Below, piece after piece: positions 46,025-55,381 of a DNA stretch of 64,000 nucleotides. This DNA comes from Amycolatopsis jiangsuensis (GTDB lineage Bacteria; Actinomycetota; Actinomycetes; Mycobacteriales; Pseudonocardiaceae): contig NZ_JACHMG010000001.1 of the NCBI RefSeq assembly GCF_014204865.1, positions 3,002,501 to 3,066,500 on the forward strand, in the 5' to 3' direction. Under the pieces are notes generated by a model, which did no database searches, was not told where the DNA came from, and saw nothing but the letters and a program-made list of their open reading frames with translations. The position numbers and the translations under genes are program-made. Every line of letters begins with the position of its first letter. Within the stretch, counting starts at the first letter, position 1.

Positions 46025-47284
46025 ATGAGCGGCGCGGGCGTTCCCCGCCTGCTGTGGCCCTCGTCGTGGCGGGAAGGGGTTGCCGAGGTCGGGTGGCTGG
46101 TGGTGGCGGGGGTGCTGACTCCGGTGGCGGTCGTGCTCGTGCTGGCCGGGCTGGTGCTCGGGGTGGCGTTGACGCCGGTGCTCGCCGGAACGATCGTGCT
46201 CGCCGGGGTGCTCGGCGGGGCGCGGCTGCTCGGGGGTGCGCATCGGCGGCTGGCCGACGCCCTGCTGCGGCAGCGGCTGCCCCGGCCGCCGGCGCGCCAG
46301 GTGCGGCCGGGGCTGTGGCGCTGGCTCGTCGCGTGGCTCACCGATCCGCACTCCTGGCGTGCGGTGGCCTACCTCCTGCTCCGGCTGCCATTCGGGCTGT
46401 GCGGCCTGCTCCTCACCACGCTGCTGGGCATCTTCGGCGGCGCTGCCGCCAGCTACCCGGTCACCTGGCTTTTCACGCAGCAGCAGGAACTCCCGGTCTT
46501 CGGGATCCACAGCCAGACGTGGGCGGGCACCCTGCTGTGGGCGGTGGCCGGGATCGCCGCGCTGGTCGTCTGGCCCGCGTTCACGCACGCCGTCGTCTCG
46601 GTGGATCGGCTGCTCGTGCGGCTGCTGCTCGCCGACCCCGGGCTGCGCGAGCGAGTGCGGATCCTGGAGGAGACCCGGGCGACCGCGCTGGAGGACGCCG
46701 CCGGACAACTGCGTCGCATCGAACGCGACCTGCACGACGGCGCCCAGGCACAACTCGTCGCGATGGCCATGAAACTCGGCCTGGCGAAAGAAGAACTGGC
46801 CACCGACGAGATCGATCTCCCCCAGGTTCGCGCCCTCGTCTCGGACGCGCACGGCAACGCCAAACGAGCGCTGGTCGAACTGCGCGACCTCGCCCGCGGC
46901 ATCCACCCGCCGGCGCTGGACGACGGACTCGGTGTCGCACTGTCCACTTTGGCCACGTCTGGTGGGCTCGCGGCGACGGTTTCGGTGGAGCTGACACGCC
47001 GGCCGTCACCGTCGCTGGAGACGGTCGTCTACTTCGCCGCCGCGGAACTGATGACCAACGCCGCGAAACACGCGGGCGCGCCGTGCGCGGTAAGGGTTTC
47101 CGACGACAAGGGCGGGCTACGGCTGACCGTGACCGACGAGGGCACCGGCGGAGCCGCAGTCGTGCCCGGTGGCGGGCTCGCCGGTATCGCGGAACGGTTG
47201 CGTCCGGTCGACGGCGAGCTCAGCGTGCACAGCCCGCCCGGCGGGCCGACCGTGGTCACCGCCGAGGTACCCGTCGCCCGCTAG
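46025..47284 (+). CDS. Two-component sensor histidine kinase, NarL-partner type
   Basis: The 419-residue protein starts at ATG 46025. Longer frames lack a ribosome site. It has a sensor region of about five membrane helices in residues 20-190, with 'WRAVAYLLLRLPFGLCGLLL' typical of the actinobacterial Sensor domain. A HisKA_3 dimerisation helix follows with the phospho-acceptor H237 in 'RIERDLHDGAQAQLVAMAMK'. The ATPase domain shows 'AAAELMTNAAKHAG' (N-box) and 'VTDEGTGGA', with 'GGGLAGIAERL' as the G-box. It phosphorylates the adjacent NarL-type regulator. The signal is unknown, probably envelope stress. Confidence 0.92.
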   Translation: MSGAGVPRLLWPSSWREGVAEVGWLVVAGVLTPVAVVLVLAGLVLGVALTPVLAGTIVLAGVLGGARLLGGAHRRLADALLRQRLPRPPARQVRPGLWRWLVAWLTDPHSWRAVAYLLLRLPFGLCGLLLTTLLGIFGGAAASYPVTWLFTQQQELPVFGIHSQTWAGTLLWAVAGIAALVVWPAFTHAVVSVDRLLVRLLLADPGLRERVRILEETRATALEDAAGQLRRIERDLHDGAQAQLVAMAMKLGLAKEELATDEIDLPQVRALVSDAHGNAKRALVELRDLARGIHPPALDDGLGVALSTLATSGGLAATVSVELTRRPSPSLETVVYFAAAELMTNAAKHAGAPCAVRVSDDKGGLRLTVTDEGTGGAAVVPGGGLAGIAERLRPVDGELSVHSPPGGPTVVTAEVPVAR

Positions 47285-47312
47285 GCTCACGACACCGGAG
47301 AAAGGGGGATCC

Positions 47313-47957
47313 GTGCGGATCGTGGTTGCCGAGGATTCGGCCATTCTGCGCCAGGGCCTCGCCGAGCTGCTGGGGTTGCGTGGCCACGAAGTGGTCGCCG
47401 CCGTGAAGAACGCCGACGATCTCCGTGTGGCAGTACGCGAGCATGCGCCCGACGTGTCCATTGTGGATATACGCATGCCGCCGACACACACCGACGAGGG
47501 CCTGCGCGCGGCCATCGAGCTGCGCGCCGAACGTCCCGGGTGCGCGATCCTGATGTTCTCCCAGTACGTCGAGACCACCTACGCCAAGGAGCTGCTGGCC
47601 GGCGAGGCGGGCGCGGTCGGATATCTGCTCAAGGACCGCGTCGCCGAGGTGTCGGACTTCCTCACCGCGCTCGAGCGGGTCGCGGCCGGCGAGACGGTGC
47701 TCGACCCGGAGGTGGTGCGCCAGCTGTTCGCCACCACCGGCCGTTCCGGCCCGCTCGCCGAGCTGACCCCGCGGGAACGCGAGGTGCTGGGCATGATGGC
47801 GCAGGGCCGCTCGAACTCCGCGATCGCGGCCGAGGCCCACCTGTCCGCCGGATCGGTGGAGAAGTACGTCACGAGCATCTTCGGCAAGCTCGGCCTGCCG
47901 CCGTCGGAGGGGCACAACCGGCGGGTGCTCGCCGTGCTCCGCTACCTCGATTCGTGA
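47313..47957 (+). CDS. NarL/LuxR-type response regulator
   Basis: The 214-residue protein starts at GTG 47313 behind AAAGGGGG. The receiver domain has the acidic pair E7/D8, the phospho-acceptor D52 in 'SIVDIRMPPTH' and lysine in 'GYLLKDRVAEV'. The C-terminal LuxR helix-turn-helix is 'LTPREREVLGMMAQGRSNSA' followed by 'SAGSVEKYVTSIFGKLGL'. It is the partner of the histidine kinase ending 28 bp upstream. Its targets are not known. Confidence 0.95.
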   Translation: MRIVVAEDSAILRQGLAELLGLRGHEVVAAVKNADDLRVAVREHAPDVSIVDIRMPPTHTDEGLRAAIELRAERPGCAILMFSQYVETTYAKELLAGEAGAVGYLLKDRVAEVSDFLTALERVAAGETVLDPEVVRQLFATTGRSGPLAELTPREREVLGMMAQGRSNSAIAAEAHLSAGSVEKYVTSIFGKLGLPPSEGHNRRVLAVLRYLDS

Positions 47958-47973
47958 GACCTACCCTGGAGGC

Positions 47974-48384
47974 ATGTACTCCACCGAGATCGAGGTGCGC
48001 ACCGGCGGCGAAGCCGTGGTGCACGACCTGACGCGCGAAGCCGAAGCGTTCCTGCGTGACGCCGACGCCACCGACGGCCTCCTGCACGTGTGGGTGCCGC
48101 ACGCGACGGCCGGGCTCGCCGTGCTGGAGACCGGCGCCGGCAGCGACGACGATCTGCTCGCCGCCCTCGACGACCTGCTCCCCCGCGACGACCGCTGGCG
48201 CCACCAGCACGGCAGCTCCGGCCACGGCCGCGACCACGTGCTGCCCGCGCTCGTCCCGCCGTACGCGAGCATCCCGGTGCTCGGCGGTGTGCTGGTGCTG
48301 GGCACCTGGCAGTCGGTCTGCCTGGTGGACACCAACGTGGACAATCCGGTGCGCAAGGTCCGGTTCAGCTTTCTCGCCGGGTGA
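47974..48384 (+). CDS. YjbQ/UPF0047 family protein
   Basis: The 136-residue product belongs to the family recognised by 'LLHVWVPHATAGLAVLETG', 'HGRDHVLPALVPPYASIPV' and 'LGTWQSVCLVDTN'. Conserved histidines form a metal site. Some members have weak thiamine-phosphate synthase activity, but the physiological role is not settled. It starts at ATG 47974 with CTGGAGG upstream, 16 bp after the response regulator stop, so it may be on the same mRNA. Confidence 0.88.
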   Translation: MYSTEIEVRTGGEAVVHDLTREAEAFLRDADATDGLLHVWVPHATAGLAVLETGAGSDDDLLAALDDLLPRDDRWRHQHGSSGHGRDHVLPALVPPYASIPVLGGVLVLGTWQSVCLVDTNVDNPVRKVRFSFLAG

Positions 48385-48403
48385 GCCGGTACCATCGCCG
48401 GAC

Positions 48404-49105
48404 GTGACGACGCGCGCGCACCGGCTGGTGCTCTGGGACATCGACCACACGCTCGTGGACTACACCGGCCTCGGCAGCCTCTGGTACGCCGACGCGCTGG
48501 CCACCGCGACCGGGGTGCGGATGCACACCCAGCCGGACTACGGCGGCCGCACCGAACGGGCGATCAGCACGGACATCCTGACCCTGCACGGGATCGAAGC
48601 CGACGACGAGGTGATCCGGCGACTCTGGCGGGAACTGGTCGCGGTCGCCGGCCGCGCCGAGGCCACGCTGCCCGAACAGGGCCGGGCGCTGGAGGGCGCC
48701 GCCGCCGCGCTCGCCGAATTCGCCGGGCGGGACGGGGTCGTGCAGACCCTGGTCACCGGGAACCTGCCGGAGATCTCGCGGTACAAGCTCGCCGCGTTCG
48801 GCCTGGACACCCACCTCGACCTGGAGATCGGCGGCTACGGTTCGCTGTCGGCGCACCGTCGGGATCTGGTCCCGCACGCGGTTTCCGCCGCCGCGGAGAA
48901 GCACGGTGCGGTCTTCGCCCCGGAGGCGGTCGTCATCATCGGGGACACACCGAACGACGTGCGGGCCGCGCTGGACCACGGTGCGGTCGCGGTCGCCGTG
49001 GCCACCGGCCGGTACAGCGCTGCCGAGCTGGCCGATGCCGGGGCCCACACCGTGCTGCCCGACCTCGCCGACCTGGACGCGGTGCGCACGGCCGTACTCG
49101 GCTGA
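48404..49105 (+). CDS. HAD-superfamily hydrolase (phosphoglycolate-phosphatase-like)
   Basis: The 233-residue protein starts at GTG 48404. The HAD motifs are I 'LVLWDIDHTLVDYTG' (D nucleophile), II 'VQTLVTGN', III K in 'RYKLAAFGL' and IV 'VVIIGDTPNDVRAALDHG'. A helical cap (C1 type) separates motifs I and II. It dephosphorylates small metabolites, and the substrate is not predictable from the sequence. It lies 19 bp after the YjbQ gene, extending the same gene run. Confidence 0.9.
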   Translation: MTTRAHRLVLWDIDHTLVDYTGLGSLWYADALATATGVRMHTQPDYGGRTERAISTDILTLHGIEADDEVIRRLWRELVAVAGRAEATLPEQGRALEGAAAALAEFAGRDGVVQTLVTGNLPEISRYKLAAFGLDTHLDLEIGGYGSLSAHRRDLVPHAVSAAAEKHGAVFAPEAVVIIGDTPNDVRAALDHGAVAVAVATGRYSAAELADAGAHTVLPDLADLDAVRTAVLG

Positions 49106-49311
49106 GCGCGGGACGGCAACCCCTGCTCCGGGTCCTCCCGGACCTGCTCAGTGCCGGGCTCGGGGACGTTTGCCCAGGTGGGTACCGCCGGTCTCCCCCT
49201 TGATCATCCTTTCGGCCAGACTTTGCTCCGTCCGGGGTGGCACTCCCTTAGGGGGAGAAGTCAGTAGCTTGACCGATGTCCGCGGGCGTCCGGCACGCCA
49301 GACTGAGGATC

Positions 49312-51519
49312 ATGACGACCGCAACGCCGGCGGCGGGGACCGCCGACGGTGCCGGTACTGGGGGACGCGGGCGGGCGGCCACAGCGGCGCTCGGGCGGTT
49401 CGCCGTGCTGTGGCACCGGCTACCGTTCACCACCATTGTCGTGCTCGCGATCCTGGCCGTGGGGTTCGCGAGCGGCGCGCTGTGGCACGCCGCCGAGCAC
49501 CAAGGCGCGTTCGGCTACTACGCCTACGGACTGCCGTCGATGGAGCACGGACGCTGGTGGACGCTGGCGACCGGGCCGTTCTTCGCGCTGCGGCCGCTGT
49601 TCTACCTGCCGATGGCGGGCACGTTCGCCCTGCTCGCCGGGCTCGCCGAATGGCAGCTCGGGACCCGGCGGGCGATCGCGGTGACCGTCGGCGGCCAGGT
49701 GGTTTCCACGATCGCCGCCCTGCAGTTCCTCGAACTGTGCCGGCATTCCGGCTGGGCATGGGCGGACCGGATCGCGACCACCCTCGACGTCGGCTTCTCC
49801 GGCGGCGCGCTCGTGGCGATCGCGGTGGCGAGCGCGACTCTGCGCCATCCGTGGCGGCTGCGGCTGCGAGCCGCGCTGTGCGTGTACGCCGGGGTGGCCA
49901 TCGTGTTCGTCGGCACGCTCGCCGATCTCGTGCACTTCTTCGCGCTCGTGGTCGCTTTGCCGCTCGGGCACCGGCTGGCCGGTCCGGGCCGCGCGCAGGA
50001 CGGCCGCAAGCTGAGCCAGCGTGAATGGCGTTTCCTGGCCTGTGCCGGGCTGGTGCTGCTCACCGTCGCCGAGGTGCTGATGTGGCTGCTGCCCGACACC
50101 GGCCCGTTCGGTTCCGCCGACGAGGTGTCGCTGTCCGGGATCGAGATTCTGGTGCTGTGCCTGCTCGTGGTGCCGATGCTGAACGGGTTGCGCCGTGGTT
50201 CGCGGTTCGCCTGGCGGTGCACGATTGCGCTGAGCGCCTTCGCGGTGTCGCAGGCGCTCGTGGTCGGCGGCGTGGTGGCGGTCGGGCGGATCCTCCACGC
50301 GGACTTCGACGGGCACGGGCTTGCCCTGTTCTTCGTGGACAATCTCTTGTGGACAGTGGAGCTGGTGCTGCTGTTCGCCGCGCGCCGAGCCTTCCGGGTA
50401 CCGTCGCGACGACGCTGCCGCAAGCTGTTCCGGCCGGGCCCGGATCCGGCGTTCGCGCGGCTTCTGCTGGGGCGCAACGGGGGCAGCACCATCTCGTGGA
50501 TGACGACCTGGCCGCAGAACGCCTACTTCGTCGCCTCCGACGGTGCGTCGTACCTGGCTTACCAGCGCCACGCCGGCGCCGCGGTGGCACTCGGCGACCC
50601 GGTGGCCCCGGACGGCTCCGGGGAACGCACGCTGCGGGAGTTCGCGGCGATGTGCGAGGACACCGGGCTGGTGCCGTGCGTGTTCTCCGCGACGTCCGCG
50701 ACGGTCGCGGTGACCCGTGAGCTGGGCTGGCAGCACGTGCAGGTCGCCGAAGACACCTTGGTGGACCTGGAAAACCTGCAGTTCCGCGGCAAGGCGTGGC
50801 AGGACGTGCGCACGGCGCTGAACCGCGCGAAGAAGGACGGCATCGAGTTCCGCCTGGTGCGCCTCGCCGAGGAGCCGCGGTCGATCCGGAGCCAGGTGCG
50901 CGAGCTGTCGAAGGAATGGCTCGGCGACAAGGGCCTGCCGGAGATGGGCTTCACCCTCGGTGGGGTGGACGAGGCGATGGACCCGGCGACCAGGGTGGGG
51001 CTGGCGGTGGACGGCGAGGGCGTCGTGCACGGGGTGACGTCGTGGCTGCCGGTGCACACCGGTGAGGGCGCCGTCGGCGGGTGGACGCTCGACGTGATGC
51101 GCAGGCGGGGCGACGGATTCCGTCCGGTGATGGAGTTCCTGATCGCCTCGGCGTGCCTGGCTTTCCGCAGGGAGGGCGCGAAGTTCGTGTCGCTGTCCGG
51201 TGCTCCGCTGGTGCGCAGCCGCGAATGCGCGCCGGGCCGCGCGGTCGACCGGATGCTCGACAAGGTCGGCGCGCTGATGGAGCCGTACTACGGATTCCGC
51301 TCCCTGCACGCGTTCAAGGCGAAGTTCCAGCCGCGGCACGAACCGATGTACCTCGCTTTCCGCGACGCGGCGGATCTGCCGCGGATTGGCGTCGCGCTGA
51401 GTCGCGCGTACCTGCCGAACGCCGGGCTGAAGGACTTCGCGAAGCTGGCCCTGCGCCGTCAGCGCGTGGTGGGCGGCGGGGTCGTGGTGGACCGGTCGGC
51501 GGCGGGCACCCCTCGGTAG
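49312..51519 (+). CDS. MprF-like aminoacyl-phosphatidylglycerol synthase with rhomboid-like membrane half
   Basis: The 735-residue protein starts at ATG 49312 (GAGG 5 nt upstream). Residues about 385-700 form the DUF2156 catalytic domain of lysyl-/alanyl-phosphatidylglycerol synthases, with 'LGRNGGSTISWMTTWPQNAY', 'YLAYQRHAGAAVALGDPVAP' and 'YYGFRSLHAFKAKFQP'. These enzymes add amino acids to phosphatidylglycerol and protect against cationic peptides. The membrane half is not a plain MprF flippase. Residues 40-220 read like a rhomboid, with 'RWWTLATGPFF', a GxSG motif at S163 ('VGFSGGALVAIA') and a histidine at H208 ('LADLVHFFALVVALP'). Whether it is a protease is open. The gene overlaps the next by 61 bp, convergently. 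Confidence 0.82.
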   Translation: MTTATPAAGTADGAGTGGRGRAATAALGRFAVLWHRLPFTTIVVLAILAVGFASGALWHAAEHQGAFGYYAYGLPSMEHGRWWTLATGPFFALRPLFYLPMAGTFALLAGLAEWQLGTRRAIAVTVGGQVVSTIAALQFLELCRHSGWAWADRIATTLDVGFSGGALVAIAVASATLRHPWRLRLRAALCVYAGVAIVFVGTLADLVHFFALVVALPLGHRLAGPGRAQDGRKLSQREWRFLACAGLVLLTVAEVLMWLLPDTGPFGSADEVSLSGIEILVLCLLVVPMLNGLRRGSRFAWRCTIALSAFAVSQALVVGGVVAVGRILHADFDGHGLALFFVDNLLWTVELVLLFAARRAFRVPSRRRCRKLFRPGPDPAFARLLLGRNGGSTISWMTTWPQNAYFVASDGASYLAYQRHAGAAVALGDPVAPDGSGERTLREFAAMCEDTGLVPCVFSATSATVAVTRELGWQHVQVAEDTLVDLENLQFRGKAWQDVRTALNRAKKDGIEFRLVRLAEEPRSIRSQVRELSKEWLGDKGLPEMGFTLGGVDEAMDPATRVGLAVDGEGVVHGVTSWLPVHTGEGAVGGWTLDVMRRRGDGFRPVMEFLIASACLAFRREGAKFVSLSGAPLVRSRECAPGRAVDRMLDKVGALMEPYYGFRSLHAFKAKFQPRHEPMYLAFRDAADLPRIGVALSRAYLPNAGLKDFAKLALRRQRVVGGGVVVDRSAAGTPR

Positions 51520-52883
51520 CTGCGCAGGATCCGGGTCAGCTCGTCGCGCGGCGCGCTGCCTTCATCGGCATACGCGGCGAGCACGACGGAACGGGATCCG
51601 CCCGCGACCGCGACCGCGCCGACGAGCGCGTGCGCCGGCCGGCACGGACCGTCACCGCTGGGCTGCACGTCGGCCACGACGAGCCGTCCTGGCACGGTTT
51701 TTCCGGACAGCGAAACGGAAACCGGCTCGACCGGTCCGAACGCGACGCGGGCGGGCGGGGCGCCGTCCGCGGTGTAGGCGCCGACGCCGACCTCGGTCAC
51801 GGTCTGCCGTGCGGCCGCCTCGGCATCGGGCAGCTCGCTGCTGGTGACGCCGGCGCCACCACGTGAGGTGACCTCGTTGGCCGGGCAGCTGCCCTCGCCG
51901 AGGAACGCACTGGCGGCGAGCGTGACCCCGGCCGAACCGACGCCCGGCTCCCAGCCGTGCACGACACGCGGTTCCGGCGTCCAGGATGGCGGCACGTCGT
52001 AGGCGTAGGCCCCGTCCCGGCCGGCGACGGACTGCCACCCGGCGACAACCGGCGGCACGACCACCCGCGGCGACGGCTGGTCAGTGACCGGGCCGCGCGG
52101 AACGCTGTGGCCGCTGCTGTCCCCTGCGGGCAGCACAGCACGCACCAGCCCGTACCCGGCCCCGACGACAACGGCCAACGGCAGAAGCAGCATCCCCACC
52201 CGCCGCCCACCGCGACGAGGCACAGCACCCGCGGACGACGACCGAGCGGGTACTACCGGCCGAGACGCCCCGCGCCTGTGCTCGGCGACCGGGAAACCGG
52301 CCACGTCGCTGTCCGGCGCGCCAGTGCCGAAACGCACGGAGTCGGAACCTGCCGAATCCGGTGCACCGCCGGGAGTATCGGCGCCGGAACCTGCCAGGCC
52401 CGAACCTGCCGGACCCGGGCCACCACCGGACGCACTCGTACCGGAATCTGCGTGACCCGAAGCAGCGCCAGGCGTACCGGCGCCGGACCCTGCCGGGCCC
52501 GAACCTGCCGAACCTGTACCTGCCGAACCCGGGCCACCACCGGATGCACTCGTACCGGAATCTGCGTGACCCGAAGCAGCGCCAGGAGTACCGGCGCACG
52601 AACCTGCCGGACCCGACCCCGCCGAACCCGAAACAGCACCGGCAGTACCGGCGCCCGAACCTGCCGGACCCGACCCCGCCGAATCCGGGGCACCACCGAA
52701 CACACCCGCACCGAAGCCCGCCGAACCCGACCCTGCCACGTCCCGGGCACCGTCGAACACACCGGCACCGAAACCCGTCGAGTCCCCGTCCCCGGCCGGT
52801 TCGTAGCCGCCGAAGCCGGTCAGGGCGGCGTTGTCCTGGTATCCGCCCGAGCGGGCGCGCGGGCGGCGCCGGAACAGTGCCAT
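51459..52883 (-). CDS. Membrane-anchored protein with Gly/Ser/Ala repeat region
   Basis: This 474-residue protein has a short basic start ('MALFRRRPRARSGGYQD'), a long cytoplasmic low-complexity region rich in G, S, A and P (residues about 25-215), one membrane helix ('GMLLLPLAVVVGAGYGLV', about 232) and a folded extracytoplasmic domain with 'YDVPPSWTPEPRVVHGWEP' and two cysteines. The outer domain resembles secreted actinobacterial proteins of unknown function. The repeat part includes a 38-residue unit repeated in tandem, from a 114-bp DNA duplication. Its 3' end overlaps the MprF-like gene by 61 bp. It is directly downstream of proS on the same strand, 7 bp away. Confidence 0.75.
   Translation of the reverse strand: MALFRRRPRARSGGYQDNAALTGFGGYEPAGDGDSTGFGAGVFDGARDVAGSGSAGFGAGVFGGAPDSAGSGPAGSGAGTAGAVSGSAGSGPAGSCAGTPGAASGHADSGTSASGGGPGSAGTGSAGSGPAGSGAGTPGAASGHADSGTSASGGGPGPAGSGLAGSGADTPGGAPDSAGSDSVRFGTGAPDSDVAGFPVAEHRRGASRPVVPARSSSAGAVPRRGGRRVGMLLLPLAVVVGAGYGLVRAVLPAGDSSGHSVPRGPVTDQPSPRVVVPPVVAGWQSVAGRDGAYAYDVPPSWTPEPRVVHGWEPGVGSAGVTLAASAFLGEGSCPANEVTSRGGAGVTSSELPDAEAAARQTVTEVGVGAYTADGAPPARVAFGPVEPVSVSLSGKTVPGRLVVADVQPSGDGPCRPAHALVGAVAVAGGSRSVVLAAYADEGSAPRDELTRILRSYRGVPAADRSTTTPPPTTR
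52381..52608. repeat. 114-bp tandem direct repeat inside a coding region
   Basis: Positions 52381-52494 and 52495-52608 are two copies of a 114-bp unit (the core beginning CCGGAATCTGCGTGACCCGA starts at 52441 and again at 52555). The period is a multiple of three, so the reading frame is kept. Shorter, degenerate copies continue to about 52760. Confidence 0.85.
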
Positions 52884-52890
52884 CGCAGGG

Positions 52891-54639
52891 TCAGGCGCGG
52901 ACCAGCTTCACGAGGTGGCCGACCACCTCGTCGAGGGCGATCTCCTCGCGGTCCCCGGTGCGGCGGTCCTTCACCTCGACCACGCCGTTCGCCAGGCCGC
53001 GGCCGACCACGAGGATCGTGGGGACCCCGACCAGTTCCGCGTCCGCGAACTTGACACCGGGCGTGGACTTGCGGTCGTCGAGCAGCACCTCGAGCCCGGC
53101 CTCGTCGAGTTCGGCGGTGAGCTTTTCCGCGCCCGCGCGCACCGCCTCGTCCTTGCCCGCGATGACCACGTGCACGTCGAACGGGGACACCTCACGCGGC
53201 CAGACCAGGCCGGACGCGTCGTGGTTCTGCTCGGCGAGCACGCCGACCAGCCGGGACACGCCGACGCCGTAGGACCCCATGGTGATCCGGACCGGCTTGG
53301 AGTCCGGGCCGAGCGCGTCCACCTCGAAGGTGTCGGTGTACTTGCGGCCGAGCTGGAAGATGTGGCCGATCTCGATCCCGCGCGCGGCGACCAGCGTGCC
53401 GTGGCCGTCCGGCGAAGCGTCACCCTCGCGCACCTCGGCCGCCTCGACGGTGCCGTCCGGGGTGAAATCGCGGCCCACGACGAGGTCCAGTACGTGCCGG
53501 CCGGGCTGGTCGGCGCCGGTCACCCAGGCCGTGCCCTCGACGACGCGCGGGTCGACGAGATAGCGAACCCCGTTCTCCTGCAACGCTTTCGGCCCGATGT
53601 ACCCCTTGACGAGGAACGGGTTCCTCGCGAAGTCGGCCTCTTCGATCAGCTCCACCTCGGCCGGCTCCAGCGACGCCTCGAGCCGCTTGAAGTCCACCTC
53701 GCGGTCGCCCGGCACGCCGACGCCGAGCAGCTCCCACTCCTTCGCACCGGGCCGGCGGGTCTTGACCATGACGTTCTTGAGCGTGTCCGCGGCGGTGAAC
53801 TCGCGGCCGAGCCCCGCGGCGTTGAAGAACGCGACCAGCGTTTCGATGGTCGGCGTGTCCGGGGTGTCGTGCACCTGCGCCGCGGGCAGCCCGTCGAGCG
53901 GGCGAGCGGGCGGCGCGGGCGTGACCACGGCCTCGACGTTGGCCGCGAAACCCGATCCGGTGCTGCGCACGTACGTGTCTTCCCCGGTCTCGGCGACCGC
54001 CAGGAACTCCTCCGACGCCGAGCCACCCATCGCGCCCGACGTGGCGGCCACGATCACGTACTCCAGCCCGAGCCGGTCGAAGAGCTTGATGTAGGCGCCG
54101 CGGTGCGCCTGGTAGGACCGCTCGAGACCCTCGTCGTCGAGGTCGAAGGAGTAGGAATCCTTCATCACGAACTCGCGCCCGCGCAGGATGCCCGCGCGGG
54201 GGCGCGCCTCGTCGCGGTACTTGGTCTGGATCTGGTACAGCGTGACCGGGAAGTCCTTGTACGAGGTGTACTCGCCCTTCACCGTGAGCGCGAACAGCTC
54301 CTCGTGCGTGGGGCCGAGCAGGTAGTCCGCCCCCTTGCGGTCCTTGAGCCGGAAGAGGGTGTCGCCGTATTCGGTCCAGCGGCCCGTGGCCTCGTAGGGT
54401 TCCCGCGGCAGCAGCGCGGGGAACTGGATCTCCTGGCCGCCGATCGCGCTCATTTCCTCGCGCACCACCTGCTCGATGCGCCGCAGCACCCGCAGCCCGA
54501 GCGGCAGCCACGAGTAACCACCCGGCGCGACCCGGCGGACGTAGCCGGCGCGGACCAGCAGCCGGTGGCTGGGTACCTCGGCGTCCGCCGGATCCTCACG
54601 CAACGTGCGGAGGAACAACGACGACATCCTGGTGATCAC
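52891..54639 (-). CDS. proS: Prolyl-tRNA synthetase, bacterial type with editing domain
   Basis: The 582-residue product charges tRNA-Pro with proline. It shows class II motifs ('[20 protein letters not shown]', '[19 protein letters not shown]', '[18 protein letters not shown]') and the INS editing domain at about residues 225-385 ('[15 protein letters not shown]', '[18 protein letters not shown]'). The anticodon-binding domain follows. The start is GTG 54639 with AGGGAG 6 nt upstream. A downstream ATG at 54627 is possible. No T-box leader is seen upstream. The next gene on this strand begins 7 bp after its stop. Confidence 0.97.
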   Translation of the reverse strand: MITRMSSLFLRTLREDPADAEVPSHRLLVRAGYVRRVAPGGYSWLPLGLRVLRRIEQVVREEMSAIGGQEIQFPALLPREPYEATGRWTEYGDTLFRLKDRKGADYLLGPTHEELFALTVKGEYTSYKDFPVTLYQIQTKYRDEARPRAGILRGREFVMKDSYSFDLDDEGLERSYQAHRGAYIKLFDRLGLEYVIVAATSGAMGGSASEEFLAVAETGEDTYVRSTGSGFAANVEAVVTPAPPARPLDGLPAAQVHDTPDTPTIETLVAFFNAAGLGREFTAADTLKNVMVKTRRPGAKEWELLGVGVPGDREVDFKRLEASLEPAEVELIEEADFARNPFLVKGYIGPKALQENGVRYLVDPRVVEGTAWVTGADQPGRHVLDLVVGRDFTPDGTVEAAEVREGDASPDGHGTLVAARGIEIGHIFQLGRKYTDTFEVDALGPDSKPVRITMGSYGVGVSRLVGVLAEQNHDASGLVWPREVSPFDVHVVIAGKDEAVRAGAEKLTAELDEAGLEVLLDDRKSTPGVKFADAELVGVPTILVVGRGLANGVVEVKDRRTGDREEIALDEVVGHLVKLVRA

Positions 54640-54766
54640 TGCGGACTCCCTGCACTGAGCGGTGCTTTTAGACGTTTCGCACAGAGTAGTCAACCCCCGG
54701 GCCCGGACGCATGCGGGTTATCCGGGGCGGCCGTTTTTGTCGGTGGTGCCCGTTAGCGTCGCTCCC

Positions 54767-55123
54767 ATGGCACTCGAACTGGGCATGATCACCGTCGACT
54801 GCGCCGACCCGCGCGGTTTGGCGGCCTTCTGGACGGCTGCGCTGGGCGTACGGGTCGCAGCCGACTACGGGGCGTTCGTGATGCTCGAACGCCCCGCCTC
54901 GGGCGGACCGACGATGGGATTCCAGCAGGTCCCGGAACCGCGCCCGGGCAAGAACCGGGTGCACACAGACTTCGTCGCCTCCGACCGGGAAGCAGAGGTA
55001 CGCCGGCTGGTCGGACTCGGCGCCACGGAACTGGACCGGCAAACCCAGCCCGGCCTCGCGTGGACGGTGCTGTCCGACCCGGAAGGCAACGAGTTCTGCG
55101 TCGCCGAGCGGGACGTCGGCTGA
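54767..55123 (+). CDS. VOC (glyoxalase/bleomycin-resistance fold) protein
   Basis: The 118-residue protein starts at ATG 54767. It shows two beta-alpha-beta-beta-beta repeats with 'ITVDCADPRGLAAFWTAALG' at the start and 'HTDFVASDREAEVRRLVGLG' and 'LSDPEGNEFCV' in the second half. This is the glyoxalase-like VOC superfamily, with the usual His and Glu in metal-ligand positions. The role could be small-molecule isomerisation, extradiol cleavage or drug binding, and none can be preferred. It is divergent from proS. Confidence 0.88.
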   Translation: MALELGMITVDCADPRGLAAFWTAALGVRVAADYGAFVMLERPASGGPTMGFQQVPEPRPGKNRVHTDFVASDREAEVRRLVGLGATELDRQTQPGLAWTVLSDPEGNEFCVAERDVG

Positions 55124-55311
55124 CCGAAGCGGGGTGAAAAAGCCGAGCCGGTGACCGGCAGGAGCGGGAACGGTGCCGGCGCGAGTTCGTGTGGCGCAGG
55201 GGCATGCCGCGCGGGTTCTGTCGTAGGGCTCCACGCCGCGCAAATCCATGTCGTACCGGGTTCATGTCGCGGGTTCATGTCGCGCGGACGAACCTCGCAG
55301 CTCCACGCCGG

Positions 55312-55381
55312 GCCGTCCAGGTCGCGCCGTCCAGGTCGCGCCGTCCAGGTCGCGCCGTCCAGGTCGCGCCGTCCAGGTCGC
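55312..55381. repeat. Five perfect tandem copies of a 14-bp unit in a gene-free 394-bp gap
   Basis: GCCGTCCAGGTCGC is repeated without change five times. The gap from 55124 to 55517 contains further degenerate relatives: two tandem copies of GGGTTCATGTCGC (55258-55283) and several TCCACGCCG or TCCATGCCG words (about 55195-55450). No gene is supported in this gap. The 14-bp period is not a multiple of three, which argues against coding. Confidence 0.9.

Noticed and set aside
45705..46028. 107-residue open frame between the desaturase terminator and the kinase
   Set aside because: Composition is T/R/P-rich without motifs or a ribosome site, and its start lies inside the terminator stem.
50334..50356. 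Two DnaA-box-like words (CGTGGACAA and TGTGGACAG) 14 bp apart
   Set aside because: They lie inside the MprF-like coding region, each has one mismatch, and CGTGGACAA recurs in other genes (near 37913 and 48335) as ordinary Val-Asp codons. No origin features are nearby.
54640..54766. Possible T-box leader for proS
   Set aside because: No T-box consensus or specifier stem was recognised between proS and the VOC gene, and the gap is too short.
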